Source: Edaphobacter lichenicola
Lineage (GTDB): Bacteria; Acidobacteriota; Terriglobia; Terriglobales; Acidobacteriaceae
Reading direction: 5' to 3'
Length of the DNA: 64,000 bases
Assembly: GCF_025264645.1 (NCBI RefSeq)
Contig: NZ_CP073696.1
Span: forward strand, 4,650,001 to 4,714,000
The position numbers and the translations under genes were made by a program. The notes beneath the pieces were generated by a model. The model saw only the letters and a program-made list of their open reading frames with translations. It ran no database searches and had not been told where the DNA came from. Position 1 is the stretch's first letter, and each line of letters starts with the position of its first letter. This document shows positions 52,375-60,978 of the stretch, in pieces.

Positions 52375-53223
52375 ATGCGTTACTGCAAGTACCTGTCGTC
52401 TGAAAACGGCACGCCTCTTTCCAGGTATGCTCTGGTCGAAAAGCGCAACGGCGTCCTCTGGGCTACGCTCCCCATGCAGGCTCCGCAAGAAGACCTGACC
52501 TCTCGCATCCTCGGCGGCGTACCCGTCCCCACGCTCGCGATCGACTTCGAACCCACTCCACTATCCGACCTTCATCTTCTTCCCCCGGTTACTCCCTCGA
52601 AGATCCTCTGTGTTGGCCGCAACTACCGCGACCACGCCGCCGAACTCGGCAACGAAGTACCAACCGAGCCGCTCCTCTTCCTCAAACCGCCGTCGTCCCT
52701 TCTCGGACCCAAGGGCACCATCCGCATGCCGGCCATCTCTCAGCGTGTTGATTACGAAGGCGAACTTGGAATCGTCATCGGCCGCCGCTGCTACAAGATC
52801 GGCCCTGACGAAGACGTGCGCCCCTACATTCGAGGCTACGTCTGCGTCAACGACGTCACCGCGCGCGACATCCAGAAGTCCGACGGACAGTGGACTCGCG
52901 GCAAAGGCTTCGACACCTTCTGTCCTGTCGGTCCCATCGTCTCCGACGAGATCGACCCCTGCGGATTCGAAGAAAAAGCTGGCTCTCCAGTCACCGTCGT
53001 CACGCGTCTTAACGGTGTGGTCAAGCAGCAGGGCTCCACGCGCGACCTTATCTTCCCCATCGCCGAACTCCTTCGTTACATCACCGCCACCATGACCCTG
53101 GAGCCAGGCGACCTTATCCCCACCGGAACTCCAGCAGGAGTAGGAGCCGTTCAGCCCGGAGACCGCATCCAAGTAGAAATAGACGGTCTTGGCGTCCTTG
53201 AAAATCAATTTGCAGCCCAGTAA
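52375..53223 (+). CDS. Fumarylacetoacetate hydrolase family protein
   Basis: The 282-residue protein has the FAH C-terminal fold: ILCVGRNYRDHAAELGNEVP (about 76-95), EPLLFLKP, VDYEGELGIVIGRRC with the metal-binding Glu residues, GYVCVNDVTARDIQ, RGKGFDTFCPVGP and GDLIPTGTPAGVG. FAH-family members include hydrolases, decarboxylases and isomerases of acylpyruvates and 2-keto acids; fumarylpyruvate, acylpyruvate or oxaloacetate are likely substrates. GGGAG overlaps the end of the upstream gene, suggesting translational coupling. Confidence 0.9.
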   Translation: MRYCKYLSSENGTPLSRYALVEKRNGVLWATLPMQAPQEDLTSRILGGVPVPTLAIDFEPTPLSDLHLLPPVTPSKILCVGRNYRDHAAELGNEVPTEPLLFLKPPSSLLGPKGTIRMPAISQRVDYEGELGIVIGRRCYKIGPDEDVRPYIRGYVCVNDVTARDIQKSDGQWTRGKGFDTFCPVGPIVSDEIDPCGFEEKAGSPVTVVTRLNGVVKQQGSTRDLIFPIAELLRYITATMTLEPGDLIPTGTPAGVGAVQPGDRIQVEIDGLGVLENQFAAQ

Positions 53224-53271
53224 CACCCGCCGCGCACACTAAACTCACAAGCGCAATCCGTCAGAGCTTGA

Positions 53272-53277
53272 TAAAAT
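53272..53277 (+). promoter_or_regulatory. Candidate -10 element of tal
   Basis: TAAAAT, preceded by TTGA (TTGATAAAAT, extended -10-like), lies 27 bp before the tal start. No clear -35 box. Confidence 0.35.
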
Positions 53278-53304
53278 CTGCATCAACAGCCAAGGAGAAA
53301 GATT

Positions 53305-54303
53305 ATGGCATCGTTACTCGAACAGCTTCGTGGATACACCACAGTCGTCTCCGATAGCGGAGACTTTAACGCTATCCAGCAGTTCCGCCCACAGGACGCG
53401 ACCACGAATCCGTCGCTGATCGCCGCTGCTTCCGAGATGCCGGCCTACCAGCCCATCGTCGATGAGGTGCTCAAGCAGGTCCGTAAAGATGCAGGCGCCG
53501 GTGCCTCAGACAAGACCATCGCCGCGCAGGCCTTTCGGCCGCTCGAAGTCGCCTTCGGTCTCAAAATCCTGAACATCATTCCTGGCCGTGTCTCCACCGA
53601 GGTCGACGCTCGCCTCTCCTACGACACCGCGAAGTCCATCGAAGAAGCGCATGCCATCATCGCTTTGTACGATAAGGCCGGTATCTCGCGCGACCGCGTT
53701 CTCATCAAGCTCGCCTCCACATGGGAGGGCATTCGTGCAGCCGAGATCCTCGAGAAGGAAGGCATCCACTGCAACATGACGCTGCTCTTCGGCATCCATC
53801 AGGCTGTCGCTGCTGCCGAAGCTCACGCCACTCTCATCTCGCCCTTCGTCGGCCGCATTCTGGACTGGTACAAGAAGGACACCGGCAAAGACTACGCGCC
53901 CGTCGATGATCCTGGCGTTCACTCTGTCACGACCATCTACAACTACTACAAAAAATTCGGCTACAAGACCGTCGTCATGGGCGCAAGCTTCCGCAACATC
54001 GGTGAGATCACCGAGCTTGCCGGTTGCGATCTGCTCACCATCGCACCGAAGCTGCTCACGGAGCTTGAAAACACCCAGGGCAACCTGCCGCGCAAACTCG
54101 ATCCTGCCCATGCCGAGAAGCTGGACATCAAGAAGATCCCAATCGACAAGGCCACCTTCGACAAGATGCACGCCGAAGACCGCATGGCCACCGACAAGCT
54201 GAAGGAAGGCATCGACGGCTTCTCCAAAGCCATCGTTGATCTTGAAGTGCTCCTCGAAAAGCGTCTCAGCGAGATCAGCGAGCCAGCCACCGCAGCCCGC
54301 TAA
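53305..54303 (+). CDS. tal: Transaldolase
   Basis: Transaldolase links the pentose-phosphate pathway to glycolysis by moving dihydroxyacetone units. The 332-residue product is of the TalB type: DATTNPSLI (31-39), the Schiff-base lysine K135 in RVLIKLASTWEG, CNMTLLFGIHQAVAAAEA, SPFVGRILDWYKK and VMGASFRN. CAAGGAG lies 8 bp before the ATG. It stands alone between the FAH gene and a convergent diguanylate cyclase. Confidence 0.96.
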   Translation: MASLLEQLRGYTTVVSDSGDFNAIQQFRPQDATTNPSLIAAASEMPAYQPIVDEVLKQVRKDAGAGASDKTIAAQAFRPLEVAFGLKILNIIPGRVSTEVDARLSYDTAKSIEEAHAIIALYDKAGISRDRVLIKLASTWEGIRAAEILEKEGIHCNMTLLFGIHQAVAAAEAHATLISPFVGRILDWYKKDTGKDYAPVDDPGVHSVTTIYNYYKKFGYKTVVMGASFRNIGEITELAGCDLLTIAPKLLTELENTQGNLPRKLDPAHAEKLDIKKIPIDKATFDKMHAEDRMATDKLKEGIDGFSKAIVDLEVLLEKRLSEISEPATAAR

Positions 54304-54330
54304 TACTCTTCGAAGATCAATCGCAACCCT

Positions 54331-54358
54331 CTCGGCGGCCCCTCAAAAGGCCGTCGAG
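54331..54358. terminator. Hairpin between convergent tal and GGDEF genes
   Basis: A 10-bp stem CTCGGCGGCC / GGCCGTCGAG (one G-U pair) with an 8-nt loop, extended outside by GCAAC/GTTGC after a bulge. Neither strand has a good U tract, so it may act as a weak bidirectional or Rho-assisted terminator. Confidence 0.5.
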
Positions 54359-54368
54359 TTGCATTCAG

Positions 54369-55706
54369 TCAACCCGTTTCCGCTATAAACGGGGCAGCCG
54401 ATCGCTGACCACTCGCGATCGCGATCACTGCAGTATCTCCCACCGATGCAGTTAACCCCGTCACTCCCTTGGAAGGCACCATCCCTGGCCTATGCTTCGT
54501 CGCATACATGCGCTGGTCGGCAACCCTCAGCAATCGAACGGAGTCATGTGCGTCATCGGGATAAATCGCCACGCCAAGGCTGGCCGTCATGATCATCGAC
54601 TTTCCTTCGACTATGACCGGTCGCTCCACCGCATGCCGCACCGAGTTCACAAAGTGCTCCATCGACTCATCGTGCTCCGCGTCCGTCGCAACGATGATGA
54701 ACTCATCGCCGCCCAGCCGCGCCAATGTATCGGAGGCTCGTATGCCCTTCTTCAGATTGCTCGAGACCTCGCGCAACACCTGATCGCCCGCCTGGTGTCC
54801 CATCGTGTCGTTGATCTTCTTAAACCCGTTCAGATCCACGATCAACAGCGCCATTCGGCTGCGCGTCCGTTCGCAACGTTCGATCGCACTCTGGAGCCGG
54901 TCAGCAAACAGCCGCCGGTTCGGCAGCCCTGTCAGCTCATCATGCAGCGCCAGCCACTCGTTGCTCGAGATCTGCTCCTCCAGCATCACTAAAATCATTC
55001 CGATCGAGATCAGCGACTTCTGCATATTCCAGATGTGCGACGCAGTGTCAGCATAAGAGCGATACGTCACAATCCAGGGATGCAGCAGAAGATTTAGCGA
55101 CCAGATCGTAAAGCCGGTCACAATTGCCAGTCTGCCGGTACTCCCTCTCGGCAGCCGCCGCTGGAAGTTGAACGTTGCAGTCGCATAGACGCAGCACAGA
55201 CTCCAGTACACCGCCTCCCGGTAGTCGGCCATATGGATCAAGTACCCCATCGCCATCCATCCGAAGAAGTGCAGCGCCGCCAACTGCCAGCTGCGTCGTA
55301 GATACAGCGAACTGGCCACGCCAATCACCAGACCGGCTGCGATGCAGGGGAAGTACGCAGCCCCTGTGTTCAAGTGCAGACCATAGAGCGTGGTCAGAGC
55401 CAGCAGCGGCAGCGCATTGAGGGTCAGGTACCAAAGCCTGGCACTCGCAGAGATTGGATAGCCACCCGAGGCCCACACGAATACCATCCCGGCCAGAAGA
55501 TAGCAGTCCATCACAACCACGTGCAGAGTCCTTTGCGGCAGCCCGTCGTGCGCATAAAACGTATGGGCCACCGCTTCAACCAGAGTGATAAAAAGGCCTA
55601 GCAGCCACAGATTCGTCCGTTCCTGGGGGTGCCGGTGACGCAGCAACAGCAGAATGACAATGAGGAGGGCCAACGCGAGAAGATCTGGAAGGAACGCAAA
55701 GTTCAT
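54369..55706 (-). CDS. Membrane-bound diguanylate cyclase (GGDEF)
   Basis: The 445-residue product has about seven or eight membrane helices (residues 5-230) followed by a GGDEF domain (about 250-410). DELTGLPNRRLFADRL opens the domain; the active motif is GGDEF at about 330-334; and RASD five residues upstream (RASDTLARLGGDEF) is the RxxD inhibitory site. It should therefore make c-di-GMP and be product-inhibited. The membrane part may sense an envelope signal; I do not recognise the sensor type. It is convergent with tal. Confidence 0.92.
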   Translation of the reverse strand: MNFAFLPDLLALALLIVILLLLRHRHPQERTNLWLLGLFITLVEAVAHTFYAHDGLPQRTLHVVVMDCYLLAGMVFVWASGGYPISASARLWYLTLNALPLLALTTLYGLHLNTGAAYFPCIAAGLVIGVASSLYLRRSWQLAALHFFGWMAMGYLIHMADYREAVYWSLCCVYATATFNFQRRLPRGSTGRLAIVTGFTIWSLNLLLHPWIVTYRSYADTASHIWNMQKSLISIGMILVMLEEQISSNEWLALHDELTGLPNRRLFADRLQSAIERCERTRSRMALLIVDLNGFKKINDTMGHQAGDQVLREVSSNLKKGIRASDTLARLGGDEFIIVATDAEHDESMEHFVNSVRHAVERPVIVEGKSMIMTASLGVAIYPDDAHDSVRLLRVADQRMYATKHRPGMVPSKGVTGLTASVGDTAVIAIASGQRSAAPFIAETG

Positions 55707-56514
55707 TGGGCCCCGTGCATTCTCGCCTGTTGGATTTGGTCTCCACCGGAGACCCCGCGAAATGCAAATTTACCAGTTCGGCGATAGATTGCAACTCTGC
55801 CGCCCTGATTCCATCAAGAATCCATCAATCAATCGATGAGGCCAGAAAGTCCCACCCGCCACTCGAGTCGACACAACCTCAAACGGCGCCTCTCACAGAA
55901 CACGAAAAAATCATCCACAGACCACCTGGAGGAGAGTTCTCACCAGCCGAATCGAATGGGTAGATCCCGCGTGCTCTGTAAGGTAAAGCGGAATACGTTC
56001 CCAAAGGGGACATCAAACCCGCTGGCGGAGGCATTTTTTTTCAAACCAGCTGAAAACCTTTTGTGGGGGCCTTGTCGGATCTATGCACTGCGTTGATAGA
56101 TCGTTCCTTGTTCCTAATTATCTGTTATTTCCCAGCAAAGCCACCATTAAAATCCCTCCCTGCCACAACTGCAACGCTTCAATACTCTTTTCTCAATAAC
56201 TTAATTACTGCCGCTTCATCGCCTGAGGTTTAGTTCGAACTCAGATCGATACTGCGCAAGGAATTGCATTCACCTCCCTGTCTTCCCCGCTACTGCTTCA
56301 GACGAATCCAATGCGCTGAAGTTTTGCGAGTAAGTCCAACTGTCGAGAGCTGTCTGAAGTACTCCTTTGCCCCCAACGAAGTCGACTCGCAGGTGAGTGA
56401 ATAGCAATCCATGATGGACACACTATCAAACGGAGTTCGCTCGCAACTCCCTACAAGATCGACGGATCTGCCGGTCTCCGCAACTTTTCATCGGGACGAA
56501 CCGTACCACAAGGA
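55707..56514. other. Long intergenic region
   Basis: The 808 bp between the diguanylate cyclase and a small membrane protein gene contain only short ORFs with poor composition (for example 55836-56096). I see no RNA gene, strong hairpin or repeat. It must hold the diverging promoters. Confidence 0.5.
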
Positions 56515-56994
56515 ATGCCGCCGACAAAGCGCTCATCCGCCCCAGTCTTTACATGGATATGCATCGGAGCTGGGCTCTTCCTGATAGCCTTGGCGGGATC
56601 CGCGTTCGTTACTCCCGTTCTGCGGCCTCTTCATCTGCTTCAGGCATTGATTTACATTGCGATTATTATTTTGTCGGGCCGCAACAGTCCTTGGGGGTAC
56701 GGTGCTGGAATCACAATTGCAATATTCTGGAATGCCTTTAGCTTATTCGTCACTCACCTAATGCAAGCTGGCCTGGGTGAGCTGCGGTCCCTTCTCCGAT
56801 CTGGCCAGTTGAAGCGGCCAGACACGTTGATGGTCTTCGTTGGAGGCATCGGGCACTTTATTCTTATCGCTGCTTGTCTTGTCGGCATCTCCCATCTCAA
56901 ACTTGATAACAGGAGATGGCTGAAGTTCGCTGGCGGAGGCGTCTTGGTACTCGCCTACTTTGCCCTGATCGTCGCAATCGCCCGACCGCGCTAA
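56515..56994 (+). CDS. Small membrane protein, four predicted helices
   Basis: The 159-residue product has four hydrophobic segments (about 11-32, 38-54, 60-82 and 103-155, the last containing two). I recognise no family. The ATG is immediately preceded by AAGGA, which is too close for a normal ribosome site, so the true start may differ. Co-transcription with a neighbour is not apparent. It is convergent with the FecR-like gene. Confidence 0.65.
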   Translation: MPPTKRSSAPVFTWICIGAGLFLIALAGSAFVTPVLRPLHLLQALIYIAIIILSGRNSPWGYGAGITIAIFWNAFSLFVTHLMQAGLGELRSLLRSGQLKRPDTLMVFVGGIGHFILIAACLVGISHLKLDNRRWLKFAGGGVLVLAYFALIVAIARPR

Positions 56995-57063
56995 TTCCAA
57001 GTCGTTGCCACAGTGCCATCGGTCATGCTTCGAAACTGACATCCTTCTAATGGAAAAGAAAAA

Positions 57064-57089
57064 GGGCTGGGCGATGATTCGCCCAGCCC
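57064..57089 (-). terminator. Rho-independent terminator of the FecR-like gene
   Basis: On the minus strand a perfect 10-bp stem GGGCTGGGCG / CGCCCAGCCC with a 6-nt loop is followed by TTTTTCTTTTCC. It lies 13 bp after the stop of the minus-strand gene. Confidence 0.85.
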
Positions 57090-57101
57090 GTCTATTTCAA
57101 G

Positions 57102-58079
57102 TTACCTGTGACCGCCGCCACCACCGCCGTGGAATCCCCCACCACCGAAGCCACCGCCGCTGAATCCGCCGCCATGGAAGCCCCCACCCGACACCGCCGC
57201 GCCACGGAAGCCATAGCCGCCCCCAAACCCGCCGCCTCGCCCATAGAAACCGCGGCCATACACAAACCCGCCACCATACAGGTAGTAAGGCGAGTAGAAG
57301 CCGAATCCAAAGGGACTGAAGAAGGGCCCGCCTCCTGGGATCCAGTCATACGAGTAGAGATAAGGGTCCCAGTCCCAGCCAGGAGCGAACCCGCCGTAGC
57401 CATACGCCGGTCCATACCCGGCATACTGTGCCGCAAGGTCGACGCTCGCCTCACCTAGATACTGCGAGCGCAGGCTGCTCCAGCGATACAGGTCATCCTG
57501 TGAGCGATCCTTGTCGAATCCAACAGGCTTCACCGCCTCACCGGTCAACGCAAGCTGGTGACCGCCCTTCACGTCGATCGGCTTCACGTTGCTCTGAAGG
57601 TTGTCGCCGGGATAGACAGCCGCCTTGCCATCGAACGTCCGAACCGTATTATTGTCGGCATTGAACTCATACAAACCGTTCTTCAGAATTTGGGTCTGTC
57701 CGCCCCTCTGATTGATCAGGATTCGATTCTGAGGATAGAGCTGGTCTGCCTCCACCTCAGCACGTCCGCGCTCCAATGAGACTTCGGTGTGCGTCAGGTC
57801 CGGCGTGACCATCTTCACTGTGCTGTTTTTATCCAGCCGCAGAAAGACCCCGGGCGTCAGCAACACCTCGACCTTCCCGTCAGCGGTAGCAAGATACTGA
57901 CCTGTTTCGAGTCCAGCCTGACCCACCGAGCGAGCCGAGACCTGGTGGCCATCGATAGAAGCTTGGCCTTCAACGTAATTGAGAGTTCCTGGGCGGGCCT
58001 GGTTTGCACCTTGTTGTCCAAAAGCCGGCACAAACAGAGTCGCCAAGGAGAGCAGGAGAAGTGATTTAAGCCCCAACAT
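57102..58079 (-). CDS. FecR-like secreted protein with glycine/tyrosine-rich tail
   Basis: The 325-residue product has a signal peptide (1-21, ending VPAFG), a FecR-like beta domain (about 30-175; EGQASIDGHQVSARSVGQAGLETGQYLATADGKVEVLLTP, core GKVEVLLTPGVFLRLD), a short linker and a low-complexity tail from about 215: first Tyr/Gly/Pro-rich (YAGYGPAYGYGGF), then nearly pure Gly with Phe, His and Arg (SGGGFHGGGFSGGGFGGGG). No membrane anchor is seen. The tail may give an unstructured, self-associating surface domain; this is inference. A strong terminator follows the gene. Confidence 0.82.
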   Translation of the reverse strand: MLGLKSLLLLSLATLFVPAFGQQGANQARPGTLNYVEGQASIDGHQVSARSVGQAGLETGQYLATADGKVEVLLTPGVFLRLDKNSTVKMVTPDLTHTEVSLERGRAEVEADQLYPQNRILINQRGGQTQILKNGLYEFNADNNTVRTFDGKAAVYPGDNLQSNVKPIDVKGGHQLALTGEAVKPVGFDKDRSQDDLYRWSSLRSQYLGEASVDLAAQYAGYGPAYGYGGFAPGWDWDPYLYSYDWIPGGGPFFSPFGFGFYSPYYLYGGGFVYGRGFYGRGGGFGGGYGFRGAAVSGGGFHGGGFSGGGFGGGGFHGGGGGGHR

Positions 58080-58195
58080 ATCCGTAAAACCTCTGTCTGT
58101 TTAGATGAGACAGAAGCATAAACGTCACACGCTGCTGAATTGAGCCTGACCGTTGAATCCCATGCACTTCAATAAGTTGCTGTCACGCGATCGAT

Positions 58196-58837
58196 CTACA
58201 GTGGCTTCCGGCAGGCCAACGCCATACTCTTCCACATGTAAGGGAGCCGCCCCGCACCTTTGAATCGAATATCACGAAATCCGGCTTCTTCGATAGCCTT
58301 GCTCAGAGTCTTGGCTGACCAGAACTTGATGTGTCCGTGGTCCCAGAGAACGGTAAAGTGCTTATCCATGCTCCCCGTAACCGCCAGCGCCAAGTTCTTC
58401 AGATAGCCGTGATACGGCGTCGTGATCACCAGCATCCCTCCCGGCTTTAATACGCTGTATGCCGTTCGAAGAAAGGCCTTCGGATTGTAGAGATGTTCTA
58501 TGACCTCGGTGCTGATCACCACGTCCACTGGACCTATTTGATTGGTGAGATCTTCTGCCGACGTTTGAGAGTCGCCAAGAATAAAGTTGATGTCAGGATA
58601 GTTGCCTTTAGCAAGCTCGATCCCTGTTGTCGAGAAATCGGTTCCGTGGAGTAACCAGTCGCGGTGTCTGTAGAGCGACAAGAAACTTCCGTTGCCGCAG
58701 CCCATATCCAAGATCACACTGTGGGGAGGTACCTCTTCGAGAAACTGATCCACTACCGGCTTTAGGTAAGAGTGGCTGACCTCATGATTTGCAGCAGTGT
58801 ATTCATAGCTGATTCCCAACTGCTCTTCGATCTTCAC
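58196..58837 (-). CDS. Class I SAM-dependent methyltransferase
   Basis: The 213-residue product has the SAM-binding motif I DMGCGNGSF (44-52), the acidic motif HGTDFSTTGIELA, VDVVISTEVIEHLYNP and LKPGGMLVITTPYHGY. It resembles UbiG-like methyltransferases and those in surface-polysaccharide loci. The PYHGYLKNLALAV segment and the C-terminal KSMALACRK suggest a lipid- or glycan-linked substrate, but the methyl acceptor is unknown. A small minus-strand ORF overlaps its 5' end by 35 bp. Confidence 0.85.
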   Translation of the reverse strand: MKIEEQLGISYEYTAANHEVSHSYLKPVVDQFLEEVPPHSVILDMGCGNGSFLSLYRHRDWLLHGTDFSTTGIELAKGNYPDINFILGDSQTSAEDLTNQIGPVDVVISTEVIEHLYNPKAFLRTAYSVLKPGGMLVITTPYHGYLKNLALAVTGSMDKHFTVLWDHGHIKFWSAKTLSKAIEEAGFRDIRFKGAGRLPYMWKSMALACRKPL

Positions 58838-59033
58838 GTCTACCTCGGCTCGTCATATCGACGCTGTCTTCAAATAACTGCGCATGTTCTTTGCTGCAGG
58901 CCCACACATGGCCTGCCGTTAGGATCATCCCCGACTTTCGCCTGACTCTCCCACAGATAACACACTGACGTACGCCTTGGACTTCTTCGTTGCGGAGCCA
59001 GCACCAGAACCGGATCAAACATACTGTGATCAC
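58803..59033 (-). CDS. Possible small zinc-ribbon-like protein
   Basis: A 76-residue frame from GTG 59033 overlaps the methyltransferase start by 35 bp. Its middle holds CVICGR (24-29), then CSKEH about 19 residues later, giving four possible zinc ligands (C-x2-C-x19-C-x3-H), and LFEDSV. The ends are unlike a conserved protein and there is no clear ribosome site. It may be a real leader-encoded protein or chance. Confidence 0.3.
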   Translation of the reverse strand: MITVCLIRFWCWLRNEEVQGVRQCVICGRVRRKSGMILTAGHVWACSKEHAQLFEDSVDMTSRGRREDRRAVGNQL

Positions 59034-59173
59034 ATCGCCTCCTGGTACTGCACCAGAATAACAAACGGTTGGCTTCTGGCCTGTGTCGCCCTCTTACCTG
59101 AGAAACCGAAAGCTCTTCGCTCGAATCACGTAGTCTCACTTACTCCAAAAGTAGGGCTCTTCAAAAAAAATTG

Positions 59174-59205
59174 AAAAAGCTGGCGCATTTTTCGCCAGCT
59201 TTTTT
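59174..59205. terminator. Bidirectional terminator downstream of hslU
   Basis: AAAAAGCTGGCG / CGCCAGCTTTTT forms a 12-bp stem with a 7-nt loop and A/T runs on both sides, so it can work on either strand. It is about 125 bp after the hslU stop on the minus strand. Confidence 0.8.
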
Positions 59206-59218
59206 AGGTGCCTTACAA

Positions 59219-59266
59219 CCACACAATTCACCACGAACTCACCACATTCACCATGCAATTCACCAC
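59219..59266 (-). repeat. Short degenerate repeat of GTGGTGAAT
   Basis: Read on the minus strand, GTGGTGAATT occurs twice (59257-59266, 59226-59235), with GTGGTGAG (59236-59244 area) and ATGGTGAATG copies between, spaced by about 10 bp. It lies between the hslU stop and its terminator and is not part of any gene. Confidence 0.55.
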
Positions 59267-59330
59267 GTTTTGCGCACCAAAAAAAGCAAAACCCCCAGCA
59301 AAAACGCCACTCCACCACGTCCAAAAAAAA

Positions 59331-60914
59331 CTACAAAATATAACGCGACAAATCCTGATCCTTCACGATCGAAGCCACCTGCTGGCGCACATATTCAGGA
59401 TCCACCACGATCACCTTCTCCACGCCCGTCGCGGTCTGCCGCTCAATCACCGGCAGCGGTGGAGACGGTACCTGCGGCTCCGATGTAAGTGACACAGAAA
59501 CAGGTACTTCCGCCACAACTCCCTCTTCCGTTACCTCAGCCCGCGGACTCTTGAAGAGATCCGGAGCCTGAAAACTGATCTCATCCAGCACTCGCTCCAA
59601 AATCGTATGCAACCGCCGAGCCCCAATGTTTTCTGTAGTTTCGTTCACCCGAAACGCAAACTGCGCCATCTCCGCAATCGCCTCTTTCGTAAACTCCAGC
59701 TTCAATCCCTCCGTCTCCAGAAGCGCGGTAGATTGCTTCACCAAAGACGATTTCGGCTCAGTCAGGATACGAATAAAGTCGTTTACAGTCAACGAGTTAA
59801 GCTCCACACGAATGGGGAAACGACCCTGCAGCTCAGGGATCAGATCACTCGGCTTTGAAACATGAAACGCGCCAGCCGCAATAAACAGTATGTGATCGGT
59901 CGAAACCATTCCATACTTCGTGCTAACTGTAGTCCCTTCAACGATCGGCAGGATATCTCGTTGAACGCCTTCGCGCGAGACATCCGGCCCGTGACCACCC
60001 TCGCGCCCAGCGATCTTATCGATCTCGTCCAAAAACACAATCCCTGAATCTTCAACCCGTTCCACCGCAAGCCGCGTCACCTGATCCATATCGATCAGCC
60101 GACTCTCCTCCTCTTGCACCAGATAGTCGAACGCCTCCGCAACCTTCATCTTTCGCTTCTTCGTGCGCTGCCCAAACAGTCCCGGCAGCATGTCCTTTAG
60201 ATTGATGTCCATCTCCTCCGAACCTTGGTTGGAGATGACCTCAAAGCTCGGCTGATTGCGGTCGCGCACGTCTAGTTCAACGGTGCGTTCGTCCAGCTTG
60301 CCCTCACGAAACTGCTGCCGCAGCTTCTCCCTCGTCCTGTGCTCGCGGTCTCCCGGCTTCTCTTCGGAATCATCCATCACTGACGTAACCGCCTGCAGTT
60401 GAATGACATTGCTTCCCGGCTCAGGAGCAGCCGCAGCGGGCTGAGATGCAGGCGTCGGAGGCAACAACAGGTCGATCAGCCGATCCTCGGCAGCTAGTTC
60501 TGCCTTATCTTCAACTTCCTCCATCTTCTCTTCGCGCACCATGTCGATGGCGATCTCCACCAAGTCACGAACAATGGACTCAACATCCCGGCCAACATAG
60601 CCAACTTCAGTGAACTTCGAGGCTTCGACCTTGAGAAACGGCGAGTTTGTCAGCTTCGCCAGACGTCGAGCAATCTCTGTCTTCCCGACGCCCGTAGGAC
60701 CGATCATGATGATGTTCTTTGGCATGATTTCGTCGGCGAGTTCGGGCGACAGCTTCTGCCGGCGCATCCGATTGCGCAGTGCAATCGCAACAGCCCGCTT
60801 GGCCGCATGCTGTCCGACGACGTACTTATCCAGTTCTGTGACGATCTCACGCGGCGTCATTTCGTCGAGTGCGAGTGCCTGATCTTCAGCGGCTCCAGGT
60901 AGAAAAATTGCCAT
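59331..60914 (-). CDS. hslU: ATP-dependent protease ATPase subunit HslU
   Basis: HslU unfolds substrates for the HslV peptidase. Walker A GPTGVGKT is at 72-79, the pore motif is in the segment EVGYVGRDVESIVRDL, and Walker B is IVFLDEIDKI. The C-terminus DLSRYIL is the conserved tail that docks into HslV. At 527 residues it is about 80 longer than the E. coli protein; part is in the I-domain, and roughly 45 extra residues (about 445-490, Pro/Val/Glu-rich) lie just before the final helices. The gene follows hslV by 64 bp on the same strand. Confidence 0.96.
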   Translation of the reverse strand: MAIFLPGAAEDQALALDEMTPREIVTELDKYVVGQHAAKRAVAIALRNRMRRQKLSPELADEIMPKNIIMIGPTGVGKTEIARRLAKLTNSPFLKVEASKFTEVGYVGRDVESIVRDLVEIAIDMVREEKMEEVEDKAELAAEDRLIDLLLPPTPASQPAAAAPEPGSNVIQLQAVTSVMDDSEEKPGDREHRTREKLRQQFREGKLDERTVELDVRDRNQPSFEVISNQGSEEMDINLKDMLPGLFGQRTKKRKMKVAEAFDYLVQEEESRLIDMDQVTRLAVERVEDSGIVFLDEIDKIAGREGGHGPDVSREGVQRDILPIVEGTTVSTKYGMVSTDHILFIAAGAFHVSKPSDLIPELQGRFPIRVELNSLTVNDFIRILTEPKSSLVKQSTALLETEGLKLEFTKEAIAEMAQFAFRVNETTENIGARRLHTILERVLDEISFQAPDLFKSPRAEVTEEGVVAEVPVSVSLTSEPQVPSPPLPVIERQTATGVEKVIVVDPEYVRQQVASIVKDQDLSRYIL

Positions 60915-60978
60915 GATGCGGTACTCCTAGTCGCGCTATGTTGCGACGAAACTTTGAAGGTTCTACGAAGGCTGAATG

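Larger units (their letters stand above)
58838..59330. other. Region between the methyltransferase and hslU
   Basis: Apart from the doubtful zinc-ribbon-like frame, this stretch holds the hslU-side terminator (59174-59205) and a CACCAC-rich repeat (59219-59266). Other ORFs on both strands lack protein-like composition. Confidence 0.5.

Noticed and set aside
55707..56514. Several ORFs of 60-90 codons
   Set aside because: They overlap each other, lack ribosome sites and give low-quality compositions.
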